DNA of 64,000 bases, taken from positions 6,820,001 through 6,884,000 of the forward strand of contig NZ_CP109467.1 in assembly GCF_036227325.1 (NCBI RefSeq). The letters run 5' to 3'. Source of the stretch: Streptomyces sp. NBC_01465 (lineage in GTDB: Bacteria; Actinomycetota; Actinomycetes; Streptomycetales; Streptomycetaceae). The position numbers were made by a program, and so were the translations under genes. Under the pieces are notes generated by a model. That model worked only from the letters and a program-made list of their open reading frames with translations, was not told where the DNA came from and did not search any database. Below are positions 40,678-49,687 of the stretch, piece after piece. Every line of letters begins with the position of its first letter. Position 1 is the stretch's first letter.

Positions 40678-40956
40678 GGGGTGTCCGGCGGATGATGCCG
40701 CGGTCGCGCCGGTCTGGCACGCACATCTGCGGCGTTGTCGTCAGTTGCCAACTTCCCCAAGCTCTCGGCTTCGCTCGAGCAGGGGAGGCCCCATTCGCGT
40801 TGTCGCCCTCCTCCGCCTTGCAGCTGCGCTCGGCATCCGAAGGATGAATCAAAGAGCCGAGACGGGGCGAAGCGCAGTGCACCAGACCACCGCTCACCCG
40901 CAGTGAAAGCTTCAACGCCCAGCAAGAGCGACCTGATCCGCCGGACACCCCCTAGG
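40673..40956. mobile_element. 284-bp MITE-like element with 21-bp perfect inverted repeats
   Basis: The 21-bp arms at 40673-40693 and 40936-40956 are perfect inverted copies starting with CCTAGG and containing GGTGTCCGGCGGAT. The outer CTAG is palindromic and may be a target duplication. The interior has no transposase and no long gene, fitting a non-autonomous element. The inside sequence looks like a repeat that I recall from other Streptomyces chromosomes; copy number must be checked. It supplies the stop codon of the amidohydrolase. It fills the gap between that gene and the DHFR-like gene. Confidence 0.8.
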
Positions 40957-41010
40957 CGCATCCGGCTTCCGCGAGTCGTCGAGCCGGATGCCCGATCAGC
41001 CGGTGTCTGC

Positions 41011-41583
41011 TCAGCGGACCACGTCGAAGACGTTCTTCTGCAGGCCGTTCGCGTACGCCTCGTGCTCGACCAGCTTCAGCTTCTGCGTGTCCTTGTCCGT
41101 CGCGCTGAACAGTCGCTTGCCCGCGCCCAGCAGCAGCGGGAAGACCAGCAGGTGGTAGCGGTCGATCAGGCCCGCGTCCGAGAGGCTCTGGTTCAGGGCC
41201 GCGCTGCCGTGGACGATGATCGGGCCGCCTTCCGTCTCCTTCAGCGCCGCTACGTCGTCCAGCGTGCGCAGGATCGTGGTCTCGCCCCAGTTCGACACCA
41301 GGTCGTCGTCCGTGAGCGTCGTGGAGACGACGTACTTCGGCATCACCTTGTAATCCGCGAAGTCCTCCATGCCCGGCCACACCGGGCTGAACGCCTCGTA
41401 GCTGACCCGGCCCAGCAGCATCGCCGCCGATTCCTTCTGCTCCCGGCCCTTGATTTCGAATGCCTCGGGGAGGAACTCGATGTCCTTGAAGGTCCATCCG
41501 GAGTTCCGGTAGCCGGGCTCGCCGCCCGGGGCTTCGACCACGCCGTCGAGGGAGACGAAAGCGGTGCTGATGAGAGTGCGCAT
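41011..41583 (-). CDS. Dihydrofolate reductase-family protein (RibD C-terminal type)
   Basis: 190 residues. TLISTAFVSLDGVVEAPGGE at the start, MLLGRVSYEAFSPVWPGM in the middle and GGPIIVHGSAALNQSLSDAG are the classic pattern of RibD-C/DHFR-like proteins. These reduce a pterin or flavin-like substrate with NADPH. ATG 41583 matches the family start. Function unknown; not a normal folate DHFR. It ends 54 bp from the MITE-like element. Confidence 0.88.
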   Translation of the reverse strand: MRTLISTAFVSLDGVVEAPGGEPGYRNSGWTFKDIEFLPEAFEIKGREQKESAAMLLGRVSYEAFSPVWPGMEDFADYKVMPKYVVSTTLTDDDLVSNWGETTILRTLDDVAALKETEGGPIIVHGSAALNQSLSDAGLIDRYHLLVFPLLLGAGKRLFSATDKDTQKLKLVEHEAYANGLQKNVFDVVR

Positions 41584-41822
41584 GTGAGGTTCCTTGGTTT
41601 GTGTGGTGGCGGGTCGGCTGCCATCTTGCGTCAACCATGATCTCTGACTGGCAAGTGCGGAGAAACTCATCGGCCCCAAAGAAGCGGAATCAACTCGCCC
41701 GCTTTTCCTGCTCACTTCGGCCTCGAGCGGGAGGCCAGCCCGCCTCCATCTGTCATGACCGCACCCAGTTAGGGTGAACGGTCAGCCGTCGCCGGCCGTT
41801 GTGACACGAAAGGCAACACCGC

Positions 41823-43961
41823 ATGTTTCACCGCATAGGACGCACAGTCGTCCGCCATCCGGTCTGGACGATCGTGGCGTGGGTCATAGCTGCCATTGCG
41901 ATTGTCGCCACGGCACCGAGCCTGCCGTCCAACAGTGACGAAAGCAGCTTCCTTCCGAGCAGCTACGAGTCCATCCAGGCCGCGGACCTCCAGGCGAAAG
42001 CATTTCCCAGCGCCTTCACCCCCTCCGCCCTCGTGCTCTACAGCCGCTCCGACGGCCAGAAGCTGACTCCCGCGGACGTGAAGGACGTTCAGCGCATCAC
42101 CGGCGCGCTGGGCGCCAAGGGCATCGACCAGGTGCAGAAGGTCATCCCCGGAACCCCGTCGAAGGACGGCAAGTACGACCTGGCGCTCGTCCAGATGGAC
42201 AGCAAGAACGCCGGCCAGCCCAAGCAGGCCGACGCCGCGAAGGAGTTGCGCGAAGGCGCCAAGAAGCTCGCCTCCGGCACCAAACTGGACGTGAAACTCG
42301 GCGGTTCCGCCGCCATGGCCCTCGACCAGCAGGACGCGTCCGCGCGCGGCAACGCCCTTGTCGGGATCGGCACGTTCGTCATCATCCTGGTCACGCTGCT
42401 GATCATCTTCCGGGCGCCGATCCTGGCCGTACTGCCCCTCGTGCTGATCGGTCTCGTCTCCGCCATCGCCAACGGACTGATCGCGTACGCCACCAAGCTC
42501 TTCGGACTCGAGGCCAACAGCTCGATCTCGGCGATGCTGATCGTGGTGCTGTTCGGTGTCGGTACGGACTACTTCCTCTTCCTCATCTTCCGCTACCGCG
42601 AACGGCTGCGCGCCGGTGACGAGCCCAAGGAGGCGATGATCAACGCCGTCGCCCGGGTCGGCGAGGCCATCGCCTCGGCCGCCGGCGCCGTGATCATCGC
42701 GTTCCTCGCCCTCACCCTCTCCTCCCTCGGCTTCCTGAAGCAGATGGGCCCCGCGCTCGCCATCGCGGTCGCCGCCACGCTGCTCGCCGGCCTCACACTG
42801 ATCCCGGCCGTGGTCTCCCTCATCGGCCCGAAGGTCTTCTGGCCGTCGAAGTCGTGGAAGAAGGAGCCGGACAACGCCCGCTTCGCCGCGCTCGGCGGTG
42901 TCGTACGCAGGCGTCCCGCGATGGTCGCCGTCGTATCCGGGCTGCTGATGGTCGCGCTGGCCGCGGGCGCGGTCAGTTTCAAGGCCACCTTCGACCTCGC
43001 CTCGGGCTCCATGCCCAAGACCAAGGAATCGATGGTCGTCCAGAGCCAGATGCAGAACGCGTACTCGGCCGGTGCCGCCGACCCCACCCAGGTCTACGTC
43101 ACCAGCACCGAAGGCAAGCCCCTCGACAAGGCCGCGCTGCCCGCGCTCGTGGCCAAGCTGGGGGACGTCGACGGCGTCGCCGACTCCAAGCTCTCCACGT
43201 TCAGCAAGGACGGCGAGACGGCCAACATCGCCGTCACCCTCAAGTACGACGCCGCCAAGGACGAGGCGATCACCGCGGTCGGCAAGGTGCGCGACACCGC
43301 GCACGCGAACACGCCGTCCGGCACCAAGGCCGTCGTCGGCGGCACCTCCGCGATCTACAAGGACATCAACTCCGCCGTCCAGCACGACTACAAGACGGTC
43401 TTCCCGGTCGCCGCGGTGCTCATCATGGTGATCCTGGGGCTGCTGCTCCGCAGCGTGGTCGCCCCCTGGTACCTGATGGCCTCGGTCGGCCTCGGCTTCG
43501 GCGCCACCCTCGGTGCCACGGTGCTGATCTTCCAGAAGGGCCAGGGGCACTCCGGGCTGATGTTCATGCTCCCGGTGATCATGTACCTCTTCGTCGTCGC
43601 CATCGGGACCGACTACAACATCCTGATGATCGCCCGACTGCGCGAGGAGGCCCGCGAGGGCCGCTCGCCGCGCGACGCGGCGGGCGAGGCACTGCGGCAC
43701 GCGGGTCCGACCGTCGCCGCGGCCGGGTTCATCCTGGCCGCGACCTTCGCCACGATGATGCTCGCGGGCAACTCGCTCCTCAGCGAGATGGGCTTCGCCG
43801 TCTCCTTCGGGATCGTCGTCGCCGCGTTCGTCATGGCGATGTTCTTCACGCCGAGCCTGACCGCACTGTTCGGCCGCGCGGCCTGGTGGCCGGGCCACGG
43901 CGACAGGACCGAGGTCAAGCCGTCCACCGCGGGTCGTGAAGAGGCCCACGAACTGGTCTGA
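41823..43961 (+). CDS. MMPL/RND-family transporter
   Basis: 712 residues; a proton-driven lipid or drug exporter of the MMPL type. Two repeats, each a large periplasmic loop plus about six membrane helices: first TM block from residue 180 (VGIGTFVIILVTLLIIFRAP), conserved GTDYFLFLIFRYRE (RND motif), second block near 530 with GTDYNILMIARLREEA. The N-terminal RIGRTVVRHPVWTIVAWVIA is typical. A strong hairpin follows the stop. Substrate unknown. Confidence 0.95.
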   Translation: MFHRIGRTVVRHPVWTIVAWVIAAIAIVATAPSLPSNSDESSFLPSSYESIQAADLQAKAFPSAFTPSALVLYSRSDGQKLTPADVKDVQRITGALGAKGIDQVQKVIPGTPSKDGKYDLALVQMDSKNAGQPKQADAAKELREGAKKLASGTKLDVKLGGSAAMALDQQDASARGNALVGIGTFVIILVTLLIIFRAPILAVLPLVLIGLVSAIANGLIAYATKLFGLEANSSISAMLIVVLFGVGTDYFLFLIFRYRERLRAGDEPKEAMINAVARVGEAIASAAGAVIIAFLALTLSSLGFLKQMGPALAIAVAATLLAGLTLIPAVVSLIGPKVFWPSKSWKKEPDNARFAALGGVVRRRPAMVAVVSGLLMVALAAGAVSFKATFDLASGSMPKTKESMVVQSQMQNAYSAGAADPTQVYVTSTEGKPLDKAALPALVAKLGDVDGVADSKLSTFSKDGETANIAVTLKYDAAKDEAITAVGKVRDTAHANTPSGTKAVVGGTSAIYKDINSAVQHDYKTVFPVAAVLIMVILGLLLRSVVAPWYLMASVGLGFGATLGATVLIFQKGQGHSGLMFMLPVIMYLFVVAIGTDYNILMIARLREEAREGRSPRDAAGEALRHAGPTVAAAGFILAATFATMMLAGNSLLSEMGFAVSFGIVVAAFVMAMFFTPSLTALFGRAAWWPGHGDRTEVKPSTAGREEAHELV

Positions 43962-43983
43962 CCAGTACGGGAGTTACGGGTGA

Positions 43984-44020
43984 AAGGGGGCCGGGTGCGC
44001 GTCGCGTACCCGGCCCCCTT
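43984..44020 (+). terminator. Hairpin terminator after the MMPL gene
   Basis: AAGGGGGCCGGGT (43984-43996) pairs perfectly with ACCCGGCCCCCTT (44008-44020); GCGC/GCGT extend the stem to leave a 3-nt loop. It starts 22 bp after the MMPL stop and lies before the next gene. Confidence 0.88.
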
Positions 44021-44044
44021 GCCGTCCGGTGCGAGGATCACGGC

Positions 44045-44872
44045 ATGAGCACCCCACGGCCCACATCGGAATTCCACGCGCCCAACGCCCCCTCCGCCAA
44101 CGTCGACCGGCTGGTCGCCGCCCTCGACGCGCAGGACGCCGCCGACGGCGTACGGCGACTGCGCGACTGGGCCTACGAGGCGGTGGCCGCGCGGCCGGGC
44201 GAGGTCGCGGTCGACATCGGATCGGGTACGGGGACGGTCGTACAGGCGCTCGCCGACGCCGTCACCGCGGACGGCAGCGCGCTCGGCGTCGAACTGAACC
44301 CCGGACTGCGCGCCCTCGCCGAGCAGCGCGCCGCCGAGGCGGGCAGCACGGGCCGGTTCGTGGAGGGGGACGCCCTCGCACTTCCCCTGCCCGACGCCTC
44401 CGTCGACATCGTGTGGTGCGAGCGGGTCCTCCAGCATCTGGCCGACCCCGAGCGGGCCGTGGGCGAGATCGCCCGCGTACTGAAGCCCCGCGGACGGGCC
44501 GTCCTGCTCGACTCCGACTGGGCCACCACCGTCCTGCACCCCGGCGACCCCGACACCGTAGCGGCGCTCACCTCGGGGGCGCTGGCAGCGGCAGCGAATC
44601 CGTACGCAGGGCGCAAGCTCGTCGGGCAGCTCTCGGCGGCCGGTCTTGCCGTCGGCGCGCGCGGCTCGCAGGCGCTGCTGCAGGACCACAACTCCGTTGC
44701 CTGGCCGCTGGTCCGGATGCTCGGCGAGTCGGCGGTGCGCCGGCAGCTGATCACGGAAGTGCAGCGCGACCGGCTCTACGACGACCTCACCGAGGCCGCC
44801 GCGCGCGGTGCGCTGCACATGTCCGTGACGATGTTCGGCGCGGTCGGTCAGAAGTCGCCCTCCGCGACCTGA
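44045..44872 (+). CDS. Class I methyltransferase (UbiE/menaquinone-like)
   Basis: 275 residues. SAM-binding VAVDIGSGTGTVVQALADAV near residue 55, acidic LGVELNPGLRALAEQ, and IVWCERVLQHLADPERAVGE as motif IV-V. Mid-length for UbiE-type methyltransferases; substrate unknown. It stands alone after the MMPL terminator. Its 3' end overlaps the convergent RNA-repair kinase gene by 25 bp. Confidence 0.9.
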   Translation: MSTPRPTSEFHAPNAPSANVDRLVAALDAQDAADGVRRLRDWAYEAVAARPGEVAVDIGSGTGTVVQALADAVTADGSALGVELNPGLRALAEQRAAEAGSTGRFVEGDALALPLPDASVDIVWCERVLQHLADPERAVGEIARVLKPRGRAVLLDSDWATTVLHPGDPDTVAALTSGALAAAANPYAGRKLVGQLSAAGLAVGARGSQALLQDHNSVAWPLVRMLGESAVRRQLITEVQRDRLYDDLTEAAARGALHMSVTMFGAVGQKSPSAT

Positions 44873-45753
44873 AGCACCGTCAGGCCGATCGCGCGCCACG
44901 CCTCGACCACCTGGTTCCGGTCGTCGAGGACGCACGTCACGTCGTACTCCTCGCGCACATGCGCGTCGAAGAGCTCGATCTTGACGATCGAGTCCTTCCG
45001 GGAGTCGGCAGAGGCACGCATGTAGAGCGCGTCGTACGCCACACCCACGTGCTTCGCCAGCCAACTCTCCGTCGCAGCACGGGAGTCGTCCGTCCGGCCG
45101 GACAGGAACACGACACGGTGGCCCGCCGCCTGCATCGCCCGCACCACCTCGATCACCGGGCGGTTCGGCAGGTCCTGGTGCACCCGCGTCGAGTCGAAGG
45201 GACTGCGGTTCGTGATCAGCGCGGTGGTGCCGTCGATGTCGACGAGGATCGCCTTGGGGGTGCCGGGCTTCGCCTCGTACTTCCGTACGGGCGAAGCCAC
45301 TTGGGCCTCGTCGGGGAGCGGCAGCGGCAGGCTGTGCCCCGCCAGGAACCGCAGGTGCAGCGCGCGGATCGTCTCCTCGCCGACCGTACGGTCCCTCGCC
45401 GCGTCCCGCTCGATGCACACCTCCAGCGGTACGTCCGTGAAGTCGTGCACCTCCAGCGCCGCACCCGCCTTCGCCGCCAGCTTCGCCAGATCACGGGCGA
45501 CGCGCTGCGGCAGGTTGGTGTCGTCGCACACGACGTCGTAGCCCTTGCCGAGGAGACGCAGGATCGTCGCGTCCCGTACGGCCATGACGCGCTGCTCCGT
45601 CACACCCTTCACATGCTCGCCGGAGTCGAGCATCGCGCGCAGGTCGTCGCGGTTGACCCGCGCACGGCCCGCCCGGTCCTCGGCGGTCCAGGCTTTCGCC
45701 CAGGTCGTCTTGCCGCTGGCGGGCAGGCCGCGGGTGAAGTGCAGGGTGGTCAT
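44848..45753 (-). CDS. T4 Pnkp-like polynucleotide kinase/phosphatase
   Basis: 301 residues, the same length as phage T4 Pnkp. The N-terminal 5'-kinase has Walker A GLPASGKTT (9-17), VNRDDLRAML and CDDTNLPQRVARDLAKLA. The C-terminal part is a HAD-type 3'-phosphatase with LVDIDGTTA (D171, D173), VVFLSGRTDDSR and LDDRNQVVEAW. Together they heal broken RNA ends (phosphorylate 5'-OH, remove 3' or cyclic phosphate). The start overlaps the ligase stop as TGATG. The pair suggests a bacterial RNA-repair cassette. Confidence 0.9.
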   Translation of the reverse strand: MTTLHFTRGLPASGKTTWAKAWTAEDRAGRARVNRDDLRAMLDSGEHVKGVTEQRVMAVRDATILRLLGKGYDVVCDDTNLPQRVARDLAKLAAKAGAALEVHDFTDVPLEVCIERDAARDRTVGEETIRALHLRFLAGHSLPLPLPDEAQVASPVRKYEAKPGTPKAILVDIDGTTALITNRSPFDSTRVHQDLPNRPVIEVVRAMQAAGHRVVFLSGRTDDSRAATESWLAKHVGVAYDALYMRASADSRKDSIVKIELFDAHVREEYDVTCVLDDRNQVVEAWRAIGLTVLQVAEGDF

Positions 45754-46841
45754 CAGGCCGTGTCCTCGGTGGTGTTGACGGGGCGGTGGTCGCCGGAAGG
45801 GCGCAGGGTGTGCCAGATCCGGGCCGACGGGTCGCGGCCGTCCAGGAGCAGGAACAGCCAGCCGCGGTACGGGGACCGGCCCGCGACCGCGGCGTACTCC
45901 TTGCGGCCCCACCCGTCGGGGAGCTCGCCGAGAATACGCCGGTGCTCGGCGCCGGCCTCGGCCAGGATCTCGTCGCGGCGGGCGGTCAGGTCGTCCGCCA
46001 CGCCCCGTACCCAGTCGTGGAACTCGTCGGGGAGGTCCTCGCAGATCGCGCCCACCTCGTCACCCGCACCGAGCCGCTCCCAGACGATCCGGGCGTTGAG
46101 GCCGGTGACGATGCGGTGCAGGGCGACGTAATCGTCCTGCTTGATCTTGATCATCGTCTGGTCGTGGTCGGGCCCGGGGAAGCGGAGGACGAAGCCCTCC
46201 GCGCCACCGCGCGGCTCGGCGGCGAGCGCGTCGCGCAGGGTCGCGTAGTCGAAGGTCGTCACGCGCGGTCCGGTCCAGGGCAGCGAGTCGGCGGGGACGG
46301 GTGCGCCGGTCGCGGTCTCGACGCCGCCGAGCAGCACGAGGTCGTCCAGGTCGCCGTAGTCGCAGACGATCCGGTTGGCCGGGTAGATGATCTCGAAGAG
46401 GTACGTGACACCGGGCGCGGGCTTGACGTCCGGCGCGTACCGCTCGAGCCACACCTCGGTCGCGTGGAGCGCCTGGTCGGAGGCGAAGGAGCCACGGGTC
46501 GCGACCGCGTGACCGTCCGCCGTCGGGTAGAGGATGCCGAGGCTGCCGTCGAGCTTGTCGGTGACGACCACCGGGGAGTCGAGGGCGAAGGAGCCCTCGG
46601 GGTGCTCGGAGTAGTTGAAGAACTTGGCGTACGGGCGGGCGAGGACCTTGCCGTCGGGGTCGACGATCAGGCCGCGGCACCGGAGGGTTGCGTCGTCCCA
46701 CACCCGCTCGAACTGGGCTTTTTCCGTGTAATTCAGGATGCGCAGAGGCAGCGAGGGGTGCACCTGCTCGCGGACGTAGCCGGCGCTGATCGACTGCGCC
46801 AGCAGATCGAGGTCGACGAGGTCGCTGAGGTGGGGGTACAC
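45753..46841 (-). CDS. T4 Rnl1-like RNA ligase
   Basis: 362 residues. Ligase motifs: I at K96 (TDKLDGSLGI), III near 148-154 (LFEIIYP), IV near 215-220 (EGFVLR) and V near 231-234 (IKIK), giving the nucleotidyl-transferase fold of T4 RNA ligase 1, which has 374 residues. It would reseal tRNA or other RNA after the Pnkp-like protein heals the ends. GTG 46841 has AGGAG upstream. It is the first gene of the two-gene operon. The role is inferred from motifs and pairing. Confidence 0.9.
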   Translation of the reverse strand: MYPHLSDLVDLDLLAQSISAGYVREQVHPSLPLRILNYTEKAQFERVWDDATLRCRGLIVDPDGKVLARPYAKFFNYSEHPEGSFALDSPVVVTDKLDGSLGILYPTADGHAVATRGSFASDQALHATEVWLERYAPDVKPAPGVTYLFEIIYPANRIVCDYGDLDDLVLLGGVETATGAPVPADSLPWTGPRVTTFDYATLRDALAAEPRGGAEGFVLRFPGPDHDQTMIKIKQDDYVALHRIVTGLNARIVWERLGAGDEVGAICEDLPDEFHDWVRGVADDLTARRDEILAEAGAEHRRILGELPDGWGRKEYAAVAGRSPYRGWLFLLLDGRDPSARIWHTLRPSGDHRPVNTTEDTA

Positions 46842-46980
46842 GGAAACTCCTGATGGCCGGAAGGGGACTGGTCCGATCTTCGCAGCCGGGAGGTGCGGGG
46901 CGCATCAGGGTTTCGGTGGGCGGGGAGGCGCGGCATCATCGGGCGCGGGCTGCTGGGGCCCGCAGCGAGGGGGGCGCTTC

Positions 46981-47202
46981 GTGGGTACGGGCGAGAGACG
47001 GTCGGGCAGGGGTGCGCAGGTTCTGGTGAGGGGGCTCGTGTGGTTGTCCGGCGGGGCCTTCGTCGCCTGCGCCTTCATGGCGGCGCGCTACGGCGACGTC
47101 CGATTCTGGGCAGGGGCGTTCGGGGCATCGGTCTTCTCCGTGCTCTTCCAGCTTCTGGGGTTCCGGATGGAGCGGGCGCGGGATCGGTCGCCGAGGACGT
47201 GA
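46981..47202 (+). CDS. Small membrane protein
   Basis: 73 residues with a basic N-terminus and two hydrophobic stretches (LVWLSGGAFVACAFMAARYG, AGAFGASVFSVLFQLLGF). GTG 46981 has a G-rich sequence upstream. No family recognised. It lies in a sparse stretch after the ligase promoter. Confidence 0.5.
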   Translation: MGTGERRSGRGAQVLVRGLVWLSGGAFVACAFMAARYGDVRFWAGAFGASVFSVLFQLLGFRMERARDRSPRT

Positions 47203-47340
47203 GCGCGTACGAGGACTTCGCCGCAGTGCTGGTTCATCGTCACGTGGGTGCGCGGCGGCTGGCGCCCGACTCTCGTCACAGGTGGTCGCGTAGATGAGCG
47301 GTCTCTTGCATGTGCAGAGTTCCATGGGGATGGTGCCCCC

Positions 47341-47592
47341 ATGGATGTAACGGAGTTACGCGGGGTTGTGGCGCGGGCCGGGATGGATCCGGCCGACTAC
47401 CGGATCATGGATCCTCCCGGGGACAGCACCTGCTGTATCCGTCGGCAGGGTCGTGTGTGGATGGTCTTCTTCTTTGAGCGGGGCGTGCGCCGGGAGCTGC
47501 AGAGGTTTTCGTCCGAGGGCGTGGCGTGCGCGTACTTCCTCGGGATGCTTGGCCTGGTTCCGCCGGGACCGACCGCTCCGGGGGCGGATTAG
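47341..47592 (+). CDS. Small hypothetical protein
   Basis: 83 residues starting MDVTELRGVVARAGMDPADY, with CCIRRQGRVWMVFFFERGVR in the middle and a hydrophobic LGMLGLVPPG end. It could be a small immunity-type or globular protein. No strong ribosome-binding site. It converges on a GNAT gene with a 4-bp overlap. No function known. Confidence 0.55.
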   Translation: MDVTELRGVVARAGMDPADYRIMDPPGDSTCCIRRQGRVWMVFFFERGVRRELQRFSSEGVACAYFLGMLGLVPPGPTAPGAD

Positions 47593-48152
47593 CGCCGCTC
47601 TTTGCCGGGCCGCCACTCTCGCCTGAGCAGGCCGAACACCCACGAGTCGGATACGTCGCCGTTTACCACGCAGTCTTCCCGCAGCGTCCCTTCGCGCAGG
47701 AATCCCACCTTCTCCAGGACCCGGGCGGATGCCACGTTGCGCGTATCGGTCTCGGCCTGGACCCGGTTCAGGTCCAGTGCGTCGAACGCCCATCGCAGCA
47801 CGGCGTGTGCGGTCTCCGTCGCGTAGCCGTGGCCCCACATTGATTCATCGAGGACGTAGCCCAGTGACGCGCTGCGGTAGTCCGGGTTCCATCCGGTCAG
47901 GCCGCACCAGCCGACGAAGGCTCCGTCCGAAGCGCGGTCGATGGCCACTCGCGCCCCGGTGCCTTCGGCCTCCATCTTGCGGCACATCGTGATGAAGCGT
48001 TCGGCGCGGGCCCGTTCCGTCCAGGGCGGGGAGTCCCAGTAGCGCATCACGTAGGAGTTGCTGTGCAGGGCGAAGAGAGGGGCCGCGTCCGTGTCGGTGA
48101 AGGGGCGCAGTCGTAGGCGGGCGGTGTGCAGTGTGGGGGTGGTCAGCGTCAT
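47589..48152 (-). CDS. RimJ/RimL-type GNAT acetyltransferase
   Basis: 187 residues. LHTARLRLRPFTDTDAAPLF at the start, GYVLDESMWGHGYATETAHA (acetyl-CoA loop) and NRVQAETDTRNVASARVLEK near the end fit the RimJ/RimL group, which acetylates protein N-termini or small molecules. ATG 48152 chosen over GTG 48161 because the family begins near TLTTPTLHTARL. Not in a clear operon; 52 bp downstream of the Ehr large subunit's end on the same strand. Confidence 0.9.
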   Translation of the reverse strand: MTLTTPTLHTARLRLRPFTDTDAAPLFALHSNSYVMRYWDSPPWTERARAERFITMCRKMEAEGTGARVAIDRASDGAFVGWCGLTGWNPDYRSASLGYVLDESMWGHGYATETAHAVLRWAFDALDLNRVQAETDTRNVASARVLEKVGFLREGTLREDCVVNGDVSDSWVFGLLRREWRPGKERR

Positions 48153-48204
48153 GCGCACCATCTTGTGTGGTCATCACGCGGGCAGGACACCGAATAACCG
48201 GTCC

Positions 48205-49683
48205 TCAGAGGTCGTTGCCCGCGTACGACAAGTTGAAGCTCTTGTTGGTGAGGGGGAAGTCCGGGACGATCGTGTCCGCCAACGCCACTGGTAGTGCCGG
48301 CCAGTTGAAGAAGGACGGGTCCACCACCTTCACCCGTGAAAGGTGGTTGTCGTCCGGGGTCAGTTCCACCCGTGTGGTGATCGTGCCTCGCCAGCCCTCG
48401 ACGATTCCCACGCCCGAGCCCCTGCGGTGCTGGCCCGGGAGTTGTGGTGTTGTCATCGGGTGCAGGTCCGCCGACAGGGTGGCGATCAGGGCCAGGGACG
48501 TGTCGATCTCCTGCGTACGGATCAGGAAGCGTGCCAGGACGTCTCCCGTCGTCTGTACGGGTACCGATGACGGGCAGCCCGCGTCCGTGAAGGGGTGCGC
48601 GATCCTGGCGTCCGCCGCCATACCGCTCGCCCTCGCCACGTAGCCGAGGCAGCCCAGGTCCCTCGCCGCCTCGGCGCTCAGCGTCGCCGTTCCCGTGAAG
48701 CGGTCGCGGACCGTTGCGTGGTTCAGGGCGAGGGTCGTGATCTCGCGGATGTCCTTTCCGATCGCCGCCAGGGTCACCGGGTTGGGGATGGTGTGGAGCG
48801 TTGCGCCTCCCGGGTGCACTCCGCCCCGTAGCAGGCGGTGGCCCGTCGTCGTTTCGTTGAGGCGCAGGAGTGTCTCTCTGATGCGCTGTGCCTGGGAGTT
48901 GAGGATCGAGTGGCCCACGTCGTTGCAGAGCATGCCGAGGTCGGCCACGTGGTTGTGCAGGCGTTCCAGTTCCAGGAGGAGGGATCTGGCGCGCGCCGAT
49001 TCTTCCGTTACGGGGATCCCTGCCGCCTCCTCCACCGCCAGGCAGTACGCCAGGGCGTGGCCCACCGCCGTGTCTCCGCTGATCCGTTCGGAGAGGGGAA
49101 GGCCGCGGGCCAGGGAGCGGCCCTCGAAGAGCTTCTCGATTCCCTTGTGGACGAACCACAGGCGCGCCTTGAGCTTGATGATCGTCTCGCCCACCACCGA
49201 GAAGCGGAAGTGGCCCGGCTCGATCAGGCCCGCGTGCACCGGGCCCACCGGGATCTCGTAGACCCCGTCGCCCTCCACCGCCAGGAAGGGGTACGGGCCC
49301 TCCTGTTCGCCGAAGGGCGGTGCGGACCCCGCGTCGGGGTGCATCGGGTACCAGCCGCGCGGCCAGTGGAAGTGGCGTACCAGGCGGTGGGGGAGCGGGT
49401 GGTCGAGCGGGGCGATGCCGTGCAGGTCGCGCATCTCGCGCTCGAACCGGCCCGCGGGGAAGGAGAGATGGGCGATGGAGGGGATGACGGGTGCGTCCGG
49501 GTCCAGGTGGACGTGGAGTTCCGTGCGCGTGTCCGGCGGGCCCGCCGTGAAGAGGTACACCACCCGCACACCCGGACTGTCGTGATGCGCCGCCACCAGG
49601 GCCAGGCGGTGGCCCGCATCCAGCAACTTGGCCGCATGGGACGGGAGTTCCGACGGAGTCAGGTCCGTGATCGTACGCGTCAT
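48205..49683 (-). CDS. Hydrogenase-like large subunit without nickel ligands (Ehr complex, NuoC-NuoD fusion)
   Basis: About 492 residues. A NuoC-like domain (1-115) is fused to a NuoD/HyfG-like domain. Where [NiFe]-hydrogenases have RVCGIC, this protein has ERISGDT (S202, T205), and the C-terminal CxxC (DPCYSC in HyfG) is replaced by KSFNLSYAGNDL. With no nickel ligand it cannot be a hydrogenase; it belongs to the energy-converting hydrogenase-related (Ehr) group, possibly a quinone- or ferredoxin-linked ion pump. ATG 49683 lies 4 bp past the stop of the preceding gene. It is the last gene of the six-gene operon. Confidence 0.9.
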   Translation of the reverse strand: MTRTITDLTPSELPSHAAKLLDAGHRLALVAAHHDSPGVRVVYLFTAGPPDTRTELHVHLDPDAPVIPSIAHLSFPAGRFEREMRDLHGIAPLDHPLPHRLVRHFHWPRGWYPMHPDAGSAPPFGEQEGPYPFLAVEGDGVYEIPVGPVHAGLIEPGHFRFSVVGETIIKLKARLWFVHKGIEKLFEGRSLARGLPLSERISGDTAVGHALAYCLAVEEAAGIPVTEESARARSLLLELERLHNHVADLGMLCNDVGHSILNSQAQRIRETLLRLNETTTGHRLLRGGVHPGGATLHTIPNPVTLAAIGKDIREITTLALNHATVRDRFTGTATLSAEAARDLGCLGYVARASGMAADARIAHPFTDAGCPSSVPVQTTGDVLARFLIRTQEIDTSLALIATLSADLHPMTTPQLPGQHRRGSGVGIVEGWRGTITTRVELTPDDNHLSRVKVVDPSFFNWPALPVALADTIVPDFPLTNKSFNLSYAGNDL

Positions 49684-49687
49684 GATG

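Noticed and set aside
41584..41822. Hidden gene or RNA before the MMPL gene
   Set aside because: No conserved frame, leader peptide or strong hairpin could be seen; it probably holds only promoters.
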